A DNA stretch of 64,000 nt from Janthinobacterium sp. FW305-129 (GCF_020858115.1 NZ_JACYMM010000001.1:1-64000); one strand, 5' to 3'. Shown: positions 9,741-18,545, counted from the stretch's first letter. Notes: generated from the letters alone by a model not told the origin. Made by a program: numbers and translations.

Positions 9741-10042
9741 ACCCCAAACTTCTCCTTGCCTGAGCACCCATCGGGCGCGTGTTTTTCTACGCGCGCCGCC
9801 GCTGCTTTTGCCATGCCTGTTCCACGCATTGCCGCATCCTGCCGGGCATGCGTCCGCGCGCCTGCCGGTTTTGCTATAAGACTACGCCTTACAGTCGATC
9901 ACTTACATGTGAGTAAATAAGCGTATAATTTGCCTCACTTGATCCAAATCAAGAAGAACAGCGGATGCCGCTCTCAATGGAGGGCTGCAGCGCGGCGCCA
10001 CGCCCGTATTTCGCCAGATAAAACAGGAAAGTCAGGAAAAAA
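9741..10042 (+). promoter_or_regulatory. Porin upstream region with FNR/Anr box
   Basis: No coding sequence is visible in these 302 bases. A TATAAT hexamer occurs at 9924-9929. Just downstream is TTGATCCAAATCAA at 9939-9952, a perfect TTGAT-N4-ATCAA palindrome identical to the FNR/Anr/CRP-type oxygen-regulator consensus. The box centre lies about 10-15 bp after the start site expected for that TATAAT, which would suit repression, or it could activate a further downstream promoter. The porin starts at 10043. Confidence 0.5.
9939..9952. promoter_or_regulatory. FNR/Anr-type operator (TTGAT-N4-ATCAA)
   Basis: The sequence TTGATCCAAATCAA is a perfect dyad and matches all ten informative positions of the FNR consensus. 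It is intergenic, 90 bp before the porin start, which makes a functional site plausible. The regulator is not in the window. Confidence 0.55.
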
Positions 10043-11209
10043 ATGAACACACTATGCATGCGCGCCGCGGCGCTGGCCGTCTCCACGCTCGTCGGCGCAA
10101 ACGTTTGCGCCCAAAACAATGTCACCATCTATGGCGTGGTCGACGCGGCCACCGCCTACGCGAGCAACCAGGGCGGCAAGTCGAACACCTACATGCGCAG
10201 CGGCAGCTTGTCCGCCAGCAAGATCGGTTTCCAGGGCGTGGAAGACCTGGGCGGCGACCTGAAGGCGCTGTTCCTGCTGGAAAACGGCTTTGAAAGCGAT
10301 ACGGGCGCGCAAAGTTCGGCCAGCGCCCTGTTCAACCGCCAGGCTTACGTGGGCCTCCAATCGACAGCTTACGGCAGCGTGACGGCCGGCCGCCAGTACA
10401 CGCCGTACTACCTGCTGGTGGGCTCGCTGGCGTCGAGCAACGTCTTGACGGGCGCCACGGGCGCGCACCCGGGCGATATCGATGGCCTCGATACGACCGT
10501 GCGCATCAGCAATTCCGTCACCTACAGCATGCCCGCCTGGCGCGGCCTGCAGGCCAGCGCGCAATACGGCTTCGGTGAAGCGGCCGACGGCAATGCCGTG
10601 GGCAGCAGCTTCAGCGCCGCCGTCAAGTACAGTACCTCGCCGGCGGAATTCGCGCTCGGCTACCTGAAACTGAAAAATGGCGAAAATGCCATGGGCTGGA
10701 GCGACAAGGCCTCGGCCAGCTTCGGCATTTCGGCCCTCAACCAGGGCTACGCCTCGGCCGACAGCATCGAATTCATCGCCGCCAGCGCGCGCTACACCAT
10801 GGGCAAGTGGATGGTGGGCGCCAATGCCAGCAACGTGCAATACCAGGCGGGCAGCCATTCCACGTTCCGCGACACGGCCATCTTCAATACGGCCGGCCTG
10901 ATCGCCAGCTACCAGTGGACGCCGCAGTGGTTCCTGTCCGCCGGCTACAGCGACACCTTCGCCAGCCGCGCCAACGGCGTGTCGGACCGCGCACGCTACC
11001 GCCAGCTGTCGTTCGAACAGAATTATGCGCTGTCGAAGCGCACGGCGATCTACCTGATCGAAGCGCGCCAAGTGGCGCGCGGCCAGACCCTGGGCCAGAA
11101 CGGCGCCATCGTCGACGCCGTCGCCTCGGTCGGCGATTCGCAAAACGGCACGCCGTCTTCGAACGGCGGCCAGACGGTGGTGATGGTCGGCCTCAAGCAT
11201 TCTTTCTGA
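10043..11209 (+). CDS. General porin (Gram-negative, Burkholderiales type)
   Basis: Trimeric outer-membrane beta-barrel for passive diffusion of small hydrophilic solutes; 388 residues. The signal peptide ends at about residue 23 (VGANVCA before QNNVTIYGVVDAA). The mature start NNVTIYGVVDA and the GSLSASKIGFQGVEDLGG and FNRQAYVGL segments are typical of the Omp32/OmpC-like porins of Betaproteobacteria. It ends in LKHSF with the C-terminal phenylalanine needed for barrel assembly. It lies 28 bp before the first subunit of a FAD dehydrogenase, suggesting the porin feeds sugar or polyol substrate to the periplasmic enzyme. An FNR-like box is upstream. Confidence 0.93.
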   Translation: MNTLCMRAAALAVSTLVGANVCAQNNVTIYGVVDAATAYASNQGGKSNTYMRSGSLSASKIGFQGVEDLGGDLKALFLLENGFESDTGAQSSASALFNRQAYVGLQSTAYGSVTAGRQYTPYYLLVGSLASSNVLTGATGAHPGDIDGLDTTVRISNSVTYSMPAWRGLQASAQYGFGEAADGNAVGSSFSAAVKYSTSPAEFALGYLKLKNGENAMGWSDKASASFGISALNQGYASADSIEFIAASARYTMGKWMVGANASNVQYQAGSHSTFRDTAIFNTAGLIASYQWTPQWFLSAGYSDTFASRANGVSDRARYRQLSFEQNYALSKRTAIYLIEARQVARGQTLGQNGAIVDAVASVGDSQNGTPSSNGGQTVVMVGLKHSF

Positions 11210-11237
11210 ACGGTTGCTGAACTCACGGGAGCTTCAA

Positions 11238-11771
11238 TTGGACGCTACACATCACAAGGAGGGCCGCGGCCCCCTGAATCCCGGCCGCCGCATGGTGCTG
11301 GCCGGCTTGCTGTCGGCTTCGGCCGCGGCGCTGATTCCCTGGGCGCTGGCCGAACCGGTCGCCAGTGCGGAGCAGGGCGCCTTCCTGGGCGTGTCCGCCA
11401 TGCTGGTGGGGCGCCAGGTGCTCGACCCCGTGCTGGCCCGGCGCCTGTATGAGGCGCTGGTGGCGCAGGACGCCGCCTTCCCCGCGAATGTGCGTGCGCT
11501 GCTGGCCCTGATCAATGCGCAGGGCTTGCAGGCGGCTGGCCTGCAGGAAGCGCTCGATGCGCTCGATGCGCTTGACTCCGCCCAGTCGCCGCTGGCGGCC
11601 CTGCCGCGCCAGATCGCCAGCGCCTGGTATCTGGGCATCGTCGGCACGGGCGAGGCGGCCGTCTGCGTCGCCTACGAGCAGGCGCTGAACGCGGCCGTCG
11701 TGGCCGACGTCCTGAAGCCTCCCACGTATTCCTACGGCGCCTACGGCAGCTGGGCCAGAAAACCCATTTAA
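11238..11771 (+). CDS. Small (gamma) subunit of membrane-bound FAD dehydrogenase, sorbitol/glucose dehydrogenase family
   Basis: Small subunit that is needed for folding and Tat export of the partner flavoprotein in this enzyme class. A twin-arginine signal is seen (PGRRMVLAGLLSASAAALI followed by PWALA), and the rest is a helical protein of about 140 residues ending in TYSYGAYGSWARKPI, like the sorbitol-dehydrogenase small-subunit family. The TTG at 11238 has GGGAG six bases upstream and is the preferred start; an in-frame TTG at 11214 lacks a ribosome site. The stop is 9 bp before the GMC gene. The order small, GMC, cytochrome matches FAD-glucose dehydrogenase gamma-alpha-beta. The exact substrate cannot be read from the sequence. 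Confidence 0.82.
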   Translation: MDATHHKEGRGPLNPGRRMVLAGLLSASAAALIPWALAEPVASAEQGAFLGVSAMLVGRQVLDPVLARRLYEALVAQDAAFPANVRALLALINAQGLQAAGLQEALDALDALDSAQSPLAALPRQIASAWYLGIVGTGEAAVCVAYEQALNAAVVADVLKPPTYSYGAYGSWARKPI

Positions 11772-11780
11772 GGAGCCATC

Positions 11781-13391
11781 ATGGCTGAAGCACTCTCCGC
11801 CGATTACCTCGTCATCGGCTCCGGCATCATCGGTTCCCTGGCTGCGCGCAAACTGGCGCTGGCCGGCGCCTCGGTGCTGATCCTGGAAGCGGGCCCGCGC
11901 GTGTCGCGCGGCGAAATCGTCGCCCGTTTCCGCAACACGACGCGCCGCAGCGACTGGATGTCGCCGTATCCGTCCGTCGCCACGGCGCCGCACCCGATCT
12001 ACCAGCCGACCGATAACGGCTACCTGGTGCAGGCCGGCCCGTATCCGTACCCGGCCGAATACATCCGCCAGTTCGGCGGCACTTCGTGGCACTGGGCCGC
12101 GCAGGCGTGGCGCAACGTGCCGAACGATTTCCGCATCCATACCCTGTATGGCGTGGGTGTCGACTGGCCCATCAGCTATGAAGACCTGGAGCCGTTTTAC
12201 CAGGAAGCGGAAGAGATCATGGGCGTCTCGGGCGCGGACAACACGGGTTCGCCGCGCAAGCAGCCATTCCCGATGGATGCCGTGACGGAGCCGTACGCCA
12301 TGCGCCGCATCCGCGAGCGCCTCGACCCGTCATTCAAGGTGGTCGGCAACACGGTGGCGCGCAACAGCGTCAGCTACGATGGCCGCCCGGCCTGCTGCGG
12401 CAACAACAGCTGCCAGCCGATCTGCCCCATCGACGCGCAATACCACGGCGGCATCGCCGCGCAGCAGGCGGAAGACGCGGGCGTCAGGATCGTGTGCAAT
12501 GCCAACGTCTACAAGCTGGAACACGACGCGCAGGGCCGCATCACGGCCGCCCTGTACTACGACGTGGACAAAAAAAGCCACCGGGTCACGGCCAGGACGT
12601 TCATCCTGGCCGCCAACGGCATCGAAAGCCCCCGTTTGCTGCTCGTTTCCGCCTCGGACAAATACCCGAACGGCCTGGCCAACAGCAGCGACATGGTGGG
12701 CCGCAACCTGATGGACCACCCGAGCACCTCGATCACCTTCGACGCCGATGAAGACCTGTGGCTGGGCCGGGGCCCGCAAAGCCCCAATTCCATCAACACC
12801 ATGCGCGACGGCGATTTCCGCAGCGAACACTCGCCGTACCGCCTCGATTTCACGAACATCTCGCGCGTCGATGGCGCGACCAGGGAATTGATCGGCAAGG
12901 GCGTGTTTGGCGCCGAATTCGAACAGCAGCTGCGTTTCCGCTCCGCGCGCGAAATGAGCCTGAAAAACGTGCTCGAAGTGCTGCCGAACCCGGAAAACCG
13001 CATTGCCCTGAGCGGCGAGAAGGATGCCATGGGCATCCCCAAGCCGCAGGCGCATTATGCGATCGACGAGTACACGAAACGGGGCCACGAGCGTTCGAAG
13101 CAGGATTTCGAGCAGATCGCCAAACTGATGGGTGGCACCAATCTGCGCCACAGCAAGGAAGGCGTATTCGCCAACAACCAGCACATCTGCGGCACCCTGT
13201 CGATGGGTTCCGACCCGGCCAAGGCCGTGTGCGACCAGTGGGGCCGCACGTTTGACCATGCCAACCTGTTCTTGTGCAGCACGGGCGTGCTGCCCACGTC
13301 CGGCACCTGCAATTCGACGGAAAACGGCCTGGCCGTGGCCTTGCGCACCGTCAAACATATCCTTGACGAACAACAGGGAGGAACAGCATGA
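11781..13391 (+). CDS. GMC-family FAD dehydrogenase catalytic (alpha) subunit
   Basis: Catalytic flavoprotein oxidising a sugar, polyol or sugar acid and passing electrons to the cytochrome c subunit; 536 residues. It starts with an FAD-binding Rossmann motif (GSGIIGSLAARKLALAGASV, residues about 13-32). Cysteines 205, 206, 211 and 215 (CCGNNSCQPIC) match the cysteine cluster that binds an iron-sulfur centre in FAD-glucose dehydrogenases. The C-terminus has HICGTLSMG and the NSTENGLAVALR segment typical of the GMC C-terminal domain with its active-site His and Asn. It has no signal of its own and presumably rides out with the Tat-tagged small subunit. AAGGAG lies five bases before the ATG, and the stop overlaps the cytochrome start. 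Confidence 0.92.
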   Translation: MAEALSADYLVIGSGIIGSLAARKLALAGASVLILEAGPRVSRGEIVARFRNTTRRSDWMSPYPSVATAPHPIYQPTDNGYLVQAGPYPYPAEYIRQFGGTSWHWAAQAWRNVPNDFRIHTLYGVGVDWPISYEDLEPFYQEAEEIMGVSGADNTGSPRKQPFPMDAVTEPYAMRRIRERLDPSFKVVGNTVARNSVSYDGRPACCGNNSCQPICPIDAQYHGGIAAQQAEDAGVRIVCNANVYKLEHDAQGRITAALYYDVDKKSHRVTARTFILAANGIESPRLLLVSASDKYPNGLANSSDMVGRNLMDHPSTSITFDADEDLWLGRGPQSPNSINTMRDGDFRSEHSPYRLDFTNISRVDGATRELIGKGVFGAEFEQQLRFRSAREMSLKNVLEVLPNPENRIALSGEKDAMGIPKPQAHYAIDEYTKRGHERSKQDFEQIAKLMGGTNLRHSKEGVFANNQHICGTLSMGSDPAKAVCDQWGRTFDHANLFLCSTGVLPTSGTCNSTENGLAVALRTVKHILDEQQGGTA

Positions 13392-14788
13392 TGGCGACCT
13401 TCAGAATGGCGGCCGGCGCCGCCTTGCTGGCACTGGCCTTGCCCGTGCTGGCGGCCGACACCCCTGGCGCCGACGTGCAGGCCATCGAACGTGGCCGCTA
13501 CCTGGCGACGGCGGGCGACTGCATCGCCTGCCACAGCGTGCCGGGCGGCAAGCCGATGGCGGGCGGCCTGGCCCTGGCCACGCCATTGGGCGCCATCGTT
13601 GCCACCAATATCACGCCATCGACAACGCACGGCATCGGCAAGTACACGCTCAAGCAGTTTTCCGACGCCGTGCGCCACGGCGTGCGGGCCGACGGCGCGC
13701 ACCTGTACCCAGCCATGCCGTACACGGCCTACGCCAGGGTGACGGATGACGACACGGCGGCCCTGTACGCCTACTTCATGCATGGCGTGGCGGCGGTCGA
13801 TACGGCGCCGGCGCAAAAGACGGACTTGCCGTTCCCGTTCAACATCCGCCTGTCGATGGCGGGCTGGAATTGGCTCTTCCTCGACACAAAGCCGTTCGTG
13901 GCCGATCCAGCCAAGAGCATGGAATGGAACCGGGGTGCCTACCTGGCGCAAGGGCTGGCCCACTGCACGACCTGCCACACGCCGCGCAATGCGCTGATGG
14001 CCGAGCAGCTGTCGAAGGAGCTGGGGGGCTTTGATCTGGGTACCTGGTTTGCGCCGAACATCAGCTCGGACGTGAACAGCGGCGTGGGCGGCTGGAGCCA
14101 GCAGGAGCTGGCCGGCTACCTGCGCACGGGCCGTACCGCGAACAAGGCGCAGGCGGCGGGACCGATGGCCGAAGCCATCGACCATAGCTTGCGGCACCTG
14201 AGCGACGCGGACCTGAACGCCATCGCGCACTACGTCAAGAGCGTGCCCGCCATCCGCGACAAGGCCGACACGCAGCCGGTGACGCAATGGGGCAAGGCGG
14301 GCGAGGAACTGAGCAGCATCCGCGGCGTGCCGCTGCCGCAAAACCTGAACAAGATGTCGGGGGCGCAGCTGTACGATGCGCAGTGCGCCAGCTGCCACCA
14401 GGCCAGGGGCGAGGGCAGTTTCGACGGCAGCTTGCCGCCTTTGTTCCACAACTCGGTGACGGGCCGCAGCAACAGCAACAACCTGGTGATGGCGATACTC
14501 GATGGCGTGGAACGGCAGGACGGCAAGGGTAATCATACTGCGGGACACCTGATGCCAGCCTTCCGCCAGACCCTGTCGGACGAGCAGATCGTCACCCTCG
14601 GCAATTACGTACAGAAGATGTACGGCAATCCCGCCATCAAGGTGACGGCGGAACAGGTGACGACCCTGCGCAACGGCGGCGCGCCATCGAACCTGATCGG
14701 CCTGGCCCGCGCGGGCATCATCGTCGGCGTGCTGGTGCTGCTGGCATTGCTGCTGTGGTGGCGCGGACGCCGGCGCAAGTCGATGTAA
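13388..14788 (+). CDS. Tri-haem cytochrome c subunit (beta) of the FAD dehydrogenase
   Basis: Periplasmic membrane-anchored cytochrome that relays electrons from the flavoprotein to quinone or downstream oxidases; 466 residues. A Sec signal peptide covers residues 1-22. Three haem-binding motifs are present: CIACH at residues 45-49, CTTCH near 195 and CASCH near 333. A C-terminal membrane helix (AGIIVGVLVLLALLLWW) followed by RGRRRKS anchors it with its tail inside. The start overlaps the GMC stop by 4 bp (ATGA), which indicates translational coupling. A second ATG immediately follows at 13391. The gene is followed by a strong terminator at 14806-14840. Confidence 0.93.
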   Translation: MMATFRMAAGAALLALALPVLAADTPGADVQAIERGRYLATAGDCIACHSVPGGKPMAGGLALATPLGAIVATNITPSTTHGIGKYTLKQFSDAVRHGVRADGAHLYPAMPYTAYARVTDDDTAALYAYFMHGVAAVDTAPAQKTDLPFPFNIRLSMAGWNWLFLDTKPFVADPAKSMEWNRGAYLAQGLAHCTTCHTPRNALMAEQLSKELGGFDLGTWFAPNISSDVNSGVGGWSQQELAGYLRTGRTANKAQAAGPMAEAIDHSLRHLSDADLNAIAHYVKSVPAIRDKADTQPVTQWGKAGEELSSIRGVPLPQNLNKMSGAQLYDAQCASCHQARGEGSFDGSLPPLFHNSVTGRSNSNNLVMAILDGVERQDGKGNHTAGHLMPAFRQTLSDEQIVTLGNYVQKMYGNPAIKVTAEQVTTLRNGGAPSNLIGLARAGIIVGVLVLLALLLWWRGRRRKSM

Positions 14789-14805
14789 CCCCTGAAGCAG
14801 AGGCT

Positions 14806-14840
14806 GGGGTCAGACCCAAAGGGTCTGACCCCTTTTTTTT
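14806..14840 (+). terminator. Rho-independent terminator after the dehydrogenase operon
   Basis: A perfect 12-bp stem, GGGGTCAGACCC at 14806-14817 and GGGTCTGACCCC at 14821-14832, has a 3-base AAA loop and is followed by eight T residues. It ends just before the stop of the convergent SDR gene. The same palindrome architecture recurs at 55480-55506 (see findings). Confidence 0.88.
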
Positions 14841-15603
14841 ACGCCGCGAAGCCGCCGTCGATCTTCAGTCCCGCGCCCGTGACGAAGGCCGCTTCCGCGC
14901 TGGCCAGGTAAGCCACCATGCCGGCGATTTCATCGGCCGTGCCGTGGCGGGGCAGCGCCATCAGGCCGTGCATCAGGTCCGCGAAGTCGCCCGTGGGCGG
15001 GTTCATGTCCGTGGCGACGGGGCCCGGTTCCACGTTGTTGATGGTGATGCCGCGCGGGCCCAGGTCGCGCGACAGGCCTTGCGTCAGGCCGCTCAGCGCC
15101 GATTTGCTCATCGCGTAGGCGGCCGCGCCGCCGAACGGCATGCGGTGCGCATTCGTGCTGCCGATGTTGATGATGCGCCCGCCCGTCTGCATGTGCGCCA
15201 CGGCCGCCTTGATGGCCACGAACACGGCGCGCACGTTGACGGCTATCGTCTTGTCGAAGTCCGCCAGCGAAAAGTCGTCGATGGCGCCGGGCAGGAACAC
15301 GCCCGCGTTGTTGACGAGGATGTCGATGCGGCCAAACTGCGCCGCCACCTTGTCGATGGCGGCCGTCAGGGCGCTGGCGTCGGCCGCATCGGCCTGCACG
15401 CCCAGCGCCTTGCCGCCGGCCGCTTCCACCTTGGCGGCCAGCGCCTGCGCCTCGGCGGCCGAGCTTTGATAGGTGAAGACGACGGTGGCGCCCTGGCTGG
15501 CCAGGCGGCGGACGATGGCGGCGCCGATGCCGCGCGAGCCGCCCGTCACAAACGCGATCTTGTTCAGCAGTGGCTGGGAGGAGGTGGTGGCTTGGGTTTG
15601 CAT
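14839..15603 (-). CDS. SDR-family NAD(P)-dependent oxidoreductase
   Basis: Classical short-chain dehydrogenase/reductase of 254 residues. Cofactor-binding TGGSRGIG, the NNAG motif, catalytic Ser (NIGSTNA) and the YAMSK active-site Tyr/Lys are all present, and the protein ends in TGAGLKIDGGFAA. Overall it resembles 3-oxoacyl-ACP reductase and BdcA-like SDRs; the substrate is not predictable. The ATG at 15603 begins MQTQATTS and is followed by a normal SDR N-terminus; the in-frame upstream extension to 15693 is not conserved-looking. It is divergent from a LysR gene with 124 bp between them, so that regulator probably controls it. Confidence 0.88.
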   Translation of the reverse strand: MQTQATTSSQPLLNKIAFVTGGSRGIGAAIVRRLASQGATVVFTYQSSAAEAQALAAKVEAAGGKALGVQADAADASALTAAIDKVAAQFGRIDILVNNAGVFLPGAIDDFSLADFDKTIAVNVRAVFVAIKAAVAHMQTGGRIINIGSTNAHRMPFGGAAAYAMSKSALSGLTQGLSRDLGPRGITINNVEPGPVATDMNPPTGDFADLMHGLMALPRHGTADEIAGMVAYLASAEAAFVTGAGLKIDGGFAA

Positions 15604-15727
15604 GATGGGCTTTCTGTGTGGTGGAGAAGATGCAGCCAGTATCAGCCATGTATTGCCTGCGCGGTAGCCATGAATCGCTACAATCAATTTCAACTAAAAC
15701 TATCAAATGTGCGGGTAGAATAGGCGC
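15604..15727. promoter_or_regulatory. Divergent SDR/LysR promoter region
   Basis: The stretch at 15671-15706 is AT-rich compared with the flanks and lies right before the LysR start. This is the usual place for a LysR autoregulatory site of the T-N11-A type. I cannot define the operator precisely from one sequence. Confidence 0.35.
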
Positions 15728-16651
15728 ATGGACGCCCTCAATCACTTGCAATCGTTTGTGCTGTCCGCCGAACTGGGCAGTTTTTCGGCGGCCGCGCGCC
15801 GCCTGGGGCTGACGCCGGCCGCCGTCAGCAAGAACGTGGCGCGGCTGGAAACGAGCCTGGGACTGCGCCTGTTCCAGCGCAGCACGCGCCGTCTGACCCT
15901 GACGGAAGGGGGCGAACGCTTCCTGCAGCAGATAGTCGGCGCCCTGACGACCCTGCGCGAGGCGATCGCCGGCGTGGCCGAGGAGGGCGGCCAGCCGGCC
16001 GGCATCCTGAAAATCAGCATGGCGCCGTCGTTCGGGCGCAGTTACGTGGTGCCGCTGCTGGGCGAGTTCATCGCGCGCTACCCGGGCGTCATCCCCGACT
16101 GCCATTTCGACAACCGGCAAGTGGACTTGATCGGCGAAGGTTTCGATGTCGCCATCGGCGGCGGCATCGAATTGACACCGGGCGTGGTGGCCCGGGAACT
16201 GGGCCACGCCCACGTCGTGGCCACGGCATCGCCCGCCTTCATGCAGGGCAAGACCATGCCCGCGCATCCGCTTGATCTGGCGCAATTCGACGGCGTGGCG
16301 CGCCGCTCGGCCGGCAGCGGCAGATTGCGCAGCTGGATACTGCGCGACGGGCAGGGCGGCGAAGGCGTGGCCGAATGCCGGCCGCGCGCCATCTTCGACG
16401 ACCCGGACGCGATGGCGCAGGCGGCCGTCATGGGTGTCGGCGTGGCGCTGCTGCCCATGCCGCACGCGCTGGCCCATTTGCGCAGCGGCGCGTTGATCCG
16501 CCTGCTGCCCGGCTGGCATGCCGATTCCGGCCCCCTGTCCGTGTACTATCCCAGCAAGAAGCTGTTGCCCGCGAAGACGCGCGTCTTCGTCGATTTTTTG
16601 CTGGAGCAGTTCCGCCAGCGCGATTTCGCCGCGCAGATGCGGCCCGATTAA
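15728..16651 (+). CDS. LysR-family transcriptional regulator
   Basis: LysR-type regulator of 307 residues. The N-terminal winged helix-turn-helix is clear (SFSAAARRLGLTPAAVSKNV, residues 18-37, then LETSLGLRLFQRSTRRLTLT). The remaining 220 residues form the periplasmic-binding-like effector domain, ending in a VYYPSKKLLPAKTRVFVDFL segment typical of the CrgA/DsdC-like subgroup. It is transcribed away from the SDR gene, which is its probable target. The inducer is unknown. Confidence 0.93.
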   Translation: MDALNHLQSFVLSAELGSFSAAARRLGLTPAAVSKNVARLETSLGLRLFQRSTRRLTLTEGGERFLQQIVGALTTLREAIAGVAEEGGQPAGILKISMAPSFGRSYVVPLLGEFIARYPGVIPDCHFDNRQVDLIGEGFDVAIGGGIELTPGVVARELGHAHVVATASPAFMQGKTMPAHPLDLAQFDGVARRSAGSGRLRSWILRDGQGGEGVAECRPRAIFDDPDAMAQAAVMGVGVALLPMPHALAHLRSGALIRLLPGWHADSGPLSVYYPSKKLLPAKTRVFVDFLLEQFRQRDFAAQMRPD

Positions 16652-16667
16652 ACAAAGAAAAATTCTC

Positions 16668-17420
16668 ATGCCTGATAACTACAGTCTGTTTTACACCTTT
16701 GACGGCGATCAAGCGGCCCGTTTCCGGGAAGCGCGCGTGTTCGGCAGCACCGTGTGGACGGCCGCCGGCGCGGCCATGACCTGGGGAGAAGAGACGCGCA
16801 AGGACTACGCCAGCGAAGCCGAAGCGCAGGCCGCGTACTCCACCCATTGCCAGGCGGCGCTGGCCGACGGCTACGCGCTGGCGCGCGCGAGCGTCATCGA
16901 CCCGGCCGTCTTCGATTTCGCGCTGCTGCAAGCGCTGGTGGCGCACGCCGCGCGCCAGGCTTTCGATTGCGTGCGCCGTGCGCATCCGGAGCAGCACATC
17001 GACGCTTTCGCGCTGGTGAGCGACGACAGCGCAATGACCATCGGTCCCATGGCGAACAGCCGCGAAGCGCTGGCCGCGTCGGAATACGGCGAAGAGATGC
17101 TGTGGAATCCGGCCGAATGGGCGTTTGACGATGGTGGCGCCTACTTCGACAGCGCCTATCGCTTGCTGCTGCAGGCGCACCGCGAGCTGCCGTTCGACGT
17201 CGATTTCGCCACCTTCCGCGCTGGCGTGTTCGACGCCTGCATCGCGGCGCTGGCGCAGCTTGACGCCGAACGGGTATTCGGCACGGGCGCCGAGCGCGAT
17301 GAAAATATGCTGCTGTTCGAGGTCAGCGACAGCGAGCCGCTGGAAGGCGCCATGGCGCGTTTGAATCCGCCGGCCGTGGTGGCGCGTTTCGAGGCATGGA
17401 TGGCCAGCTGGGCCGATTAA
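16668..17420 (+). CDS. DUF4303-like protein
   Basis: Protein of 250 residues without signal or membrane segments. The ATG at 16668 follows the LysR stop by 16 bp. The C-terminal 180 residues (starting near AVFDFALLQALVAHAARQAF, with HIDAFALVSDD, then WNPAEWAFDD) resemble DUF4303, a small family sometimes found with polymorphic toxins and in general cytoplasmic contexts. The first 60 residues carry YSLFYTFDGDQ and WGEETRKDYASEAEA, which suggests a second small domain, possibly WGR-like. No function can be assigned. Nearby genes give no clear pathway link. Confidence 0.68.
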   Translation: MPDNYSLFYTFDGDQAARFREARVFGSTVWTAAGAAMTWGEETRKDYASEAEAQAAYSTHCQAALADGYALARASVIDPAVFDFALLQALVAHAARQAFDCVRRAHPEQHIDAFALVSDDSAMTIGPMANSREALAASEYGEEMLWNPAEWAFDDGGAYFDSAYRLLLQAHRELPFDVDFATFRAGVFDACIAALAQLDAERVFGTGAERDENMLLFEVSDSEPLEGAMARLNPPAVVARFEAWMASWAD

Positions 17421-17423
17421 TGG

Positions 17424-18545
17424 CTATGCCGCCACCAGCCTGAGCCTCGTAATCTCCGCCGGCGCCCCGATGCGCTTGGGCGGCCCCCAGTACCCCGTGC
17501 CGCGGCTGACGTAAATCCACAGGCGGCCGCGCCGGTGCAGGCCCGCCACGTAGGGCTGCTGCAGCGGCACGAACAGATTCCAGGGCCAGAACTGGCCGCC
17601 GTGCGTGTGGCCCGACAATTGCAGGTCGTAGCCGGCCGCTTCGGCCTCGGGCGCGCTGCGCGGCTGGTGCGCCAGCAGGATGCGGGGGATGTCGGCCGGT
17701 GCGCCGGCGATGGCGCCGTGCGGGTCGCTGCGTTGATCCGGATCAAAGGCGCCGGCATTGAAATCGGTGACGCCGGCGATCGCCAGGCGCGCGCCGCCGT
17801 GTTCGAGCACCGCATGTTCGTTCATCAGCACGCGTAAGCCCAGGCGGCGGAACTCCGCCACCCACGGCGCGGCGCCCGAATAGTATTCGTGGTTGCCCGT
17901 CACGAGAAACACGCCGTGGCGCGCTCGCAGCTCGCCCAGCGGCGCCGTATGCGCGCCCAATTGGGTCACCGTGCCGTCGACGACGTCGCCCGTGATGGCG
18001 ATAAGGTCCGCCTGCAGTCCATTGGCGCGCGCCACGATGGCTTCCACGTAGGCGCGCTTGATGGTGGCGCCCACGTGGATGTCGCTCAGCTGCACGATGC
18101 TGTAACCGTGCAGGGCGGCCGGCAGGCCGGCGATCGGCACCGTCACTTCGCGCACGCGCGCCACCCGGCGGGCGTTGATGAAGCCAATGACGGTGGCCAG
18201 CAGCGCCAGGGCCAGCGCCGCCACGGCGGATGCCTGGGCGTGCGGGTGGGTGGCGGGAATCAGCATCAGCAGCGCGCGCAGCGCGGTGAGCACGAATAAT
18301 GAAGAAAAAAAGCCCATGCACAGCGAGCCGGCCCAGCTCAATCGGTCGGCCAGGCGCGCGTCATGGGTGACGGCGCGGGCGAAGATGGTCATCGGCATGA
18401 GCATGGTCGAGGCCAGCAAGACGGCGCCGCCCAGCAGCCAGCCGGCCAGGCCGACGGGCAGCGCGGGCAGCAGCAGCCAGCCCAGCAGGGCGTGCAGGGC
18501 GCCCAGTATCATGGTGATGCGCAGCAGCGGCGTGCGGCTTGTCAT
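17424..18545 (-). CDS. Membrane-anchored calcineurin-like metallophosphoesterase
   Basis: Metal-dependent phosphoesterase of 373 residues. About four membrane helices occupy residues 1-130. The phosphoesterase core follows with the standard metal ligands in order: QLSDIHVG, TGDVVDG, VTGNHEYY and SGHTHGGQFW. This arrangement is that of the YkuE/YaeI-like family, some members of which hydrolyse lipid A precursors or phospholipid head groups; the substrate here is unknown. It is convergent with the DUF4303 gene, their stops only a few bases apart. Confidence 0.9.
   Translation of the reverse strand: MTSRTPLLRITMILGALHALLGWLLLPALPVGLAGWLLGGAVLLASTMLMPMTIFARAVTHDARLADRLSWAGSLCMGFFSSLFVLTALRALLMLIPATHPHAQASAVAALALALLATVIGFINARRVARVREVTVPIAGLPAALHGYSIVQLSDIHVGATIKRAYVEAIVARANGLQADLIAITGDVVDGTVTQLGAHTAPLGELRARHGVFLVTGNHEYYSGAAPWVAEFRRLGLRVLMNEHAVLEHGGARLAIAGVTDFNAGAFDPDQRSDPHGAIAGAPADIPRILLAHQPRSAPEAEAAGYDLQLSGHTHGGQFWPWNLFVPLQQPYVAGLHRRGRLWIYVSRGTGYWGPPKRIGAPAEITRLRLVAA

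Noticed and set aside
17733-17746. TTGATCCGGATCAA, a perfect FNR-like dyad
   Set aside because: It lies within the metallophosphoesterase coding sequence far from any start, where it encodes Asp-Pro-Asp-Gln, so it is probably chance.
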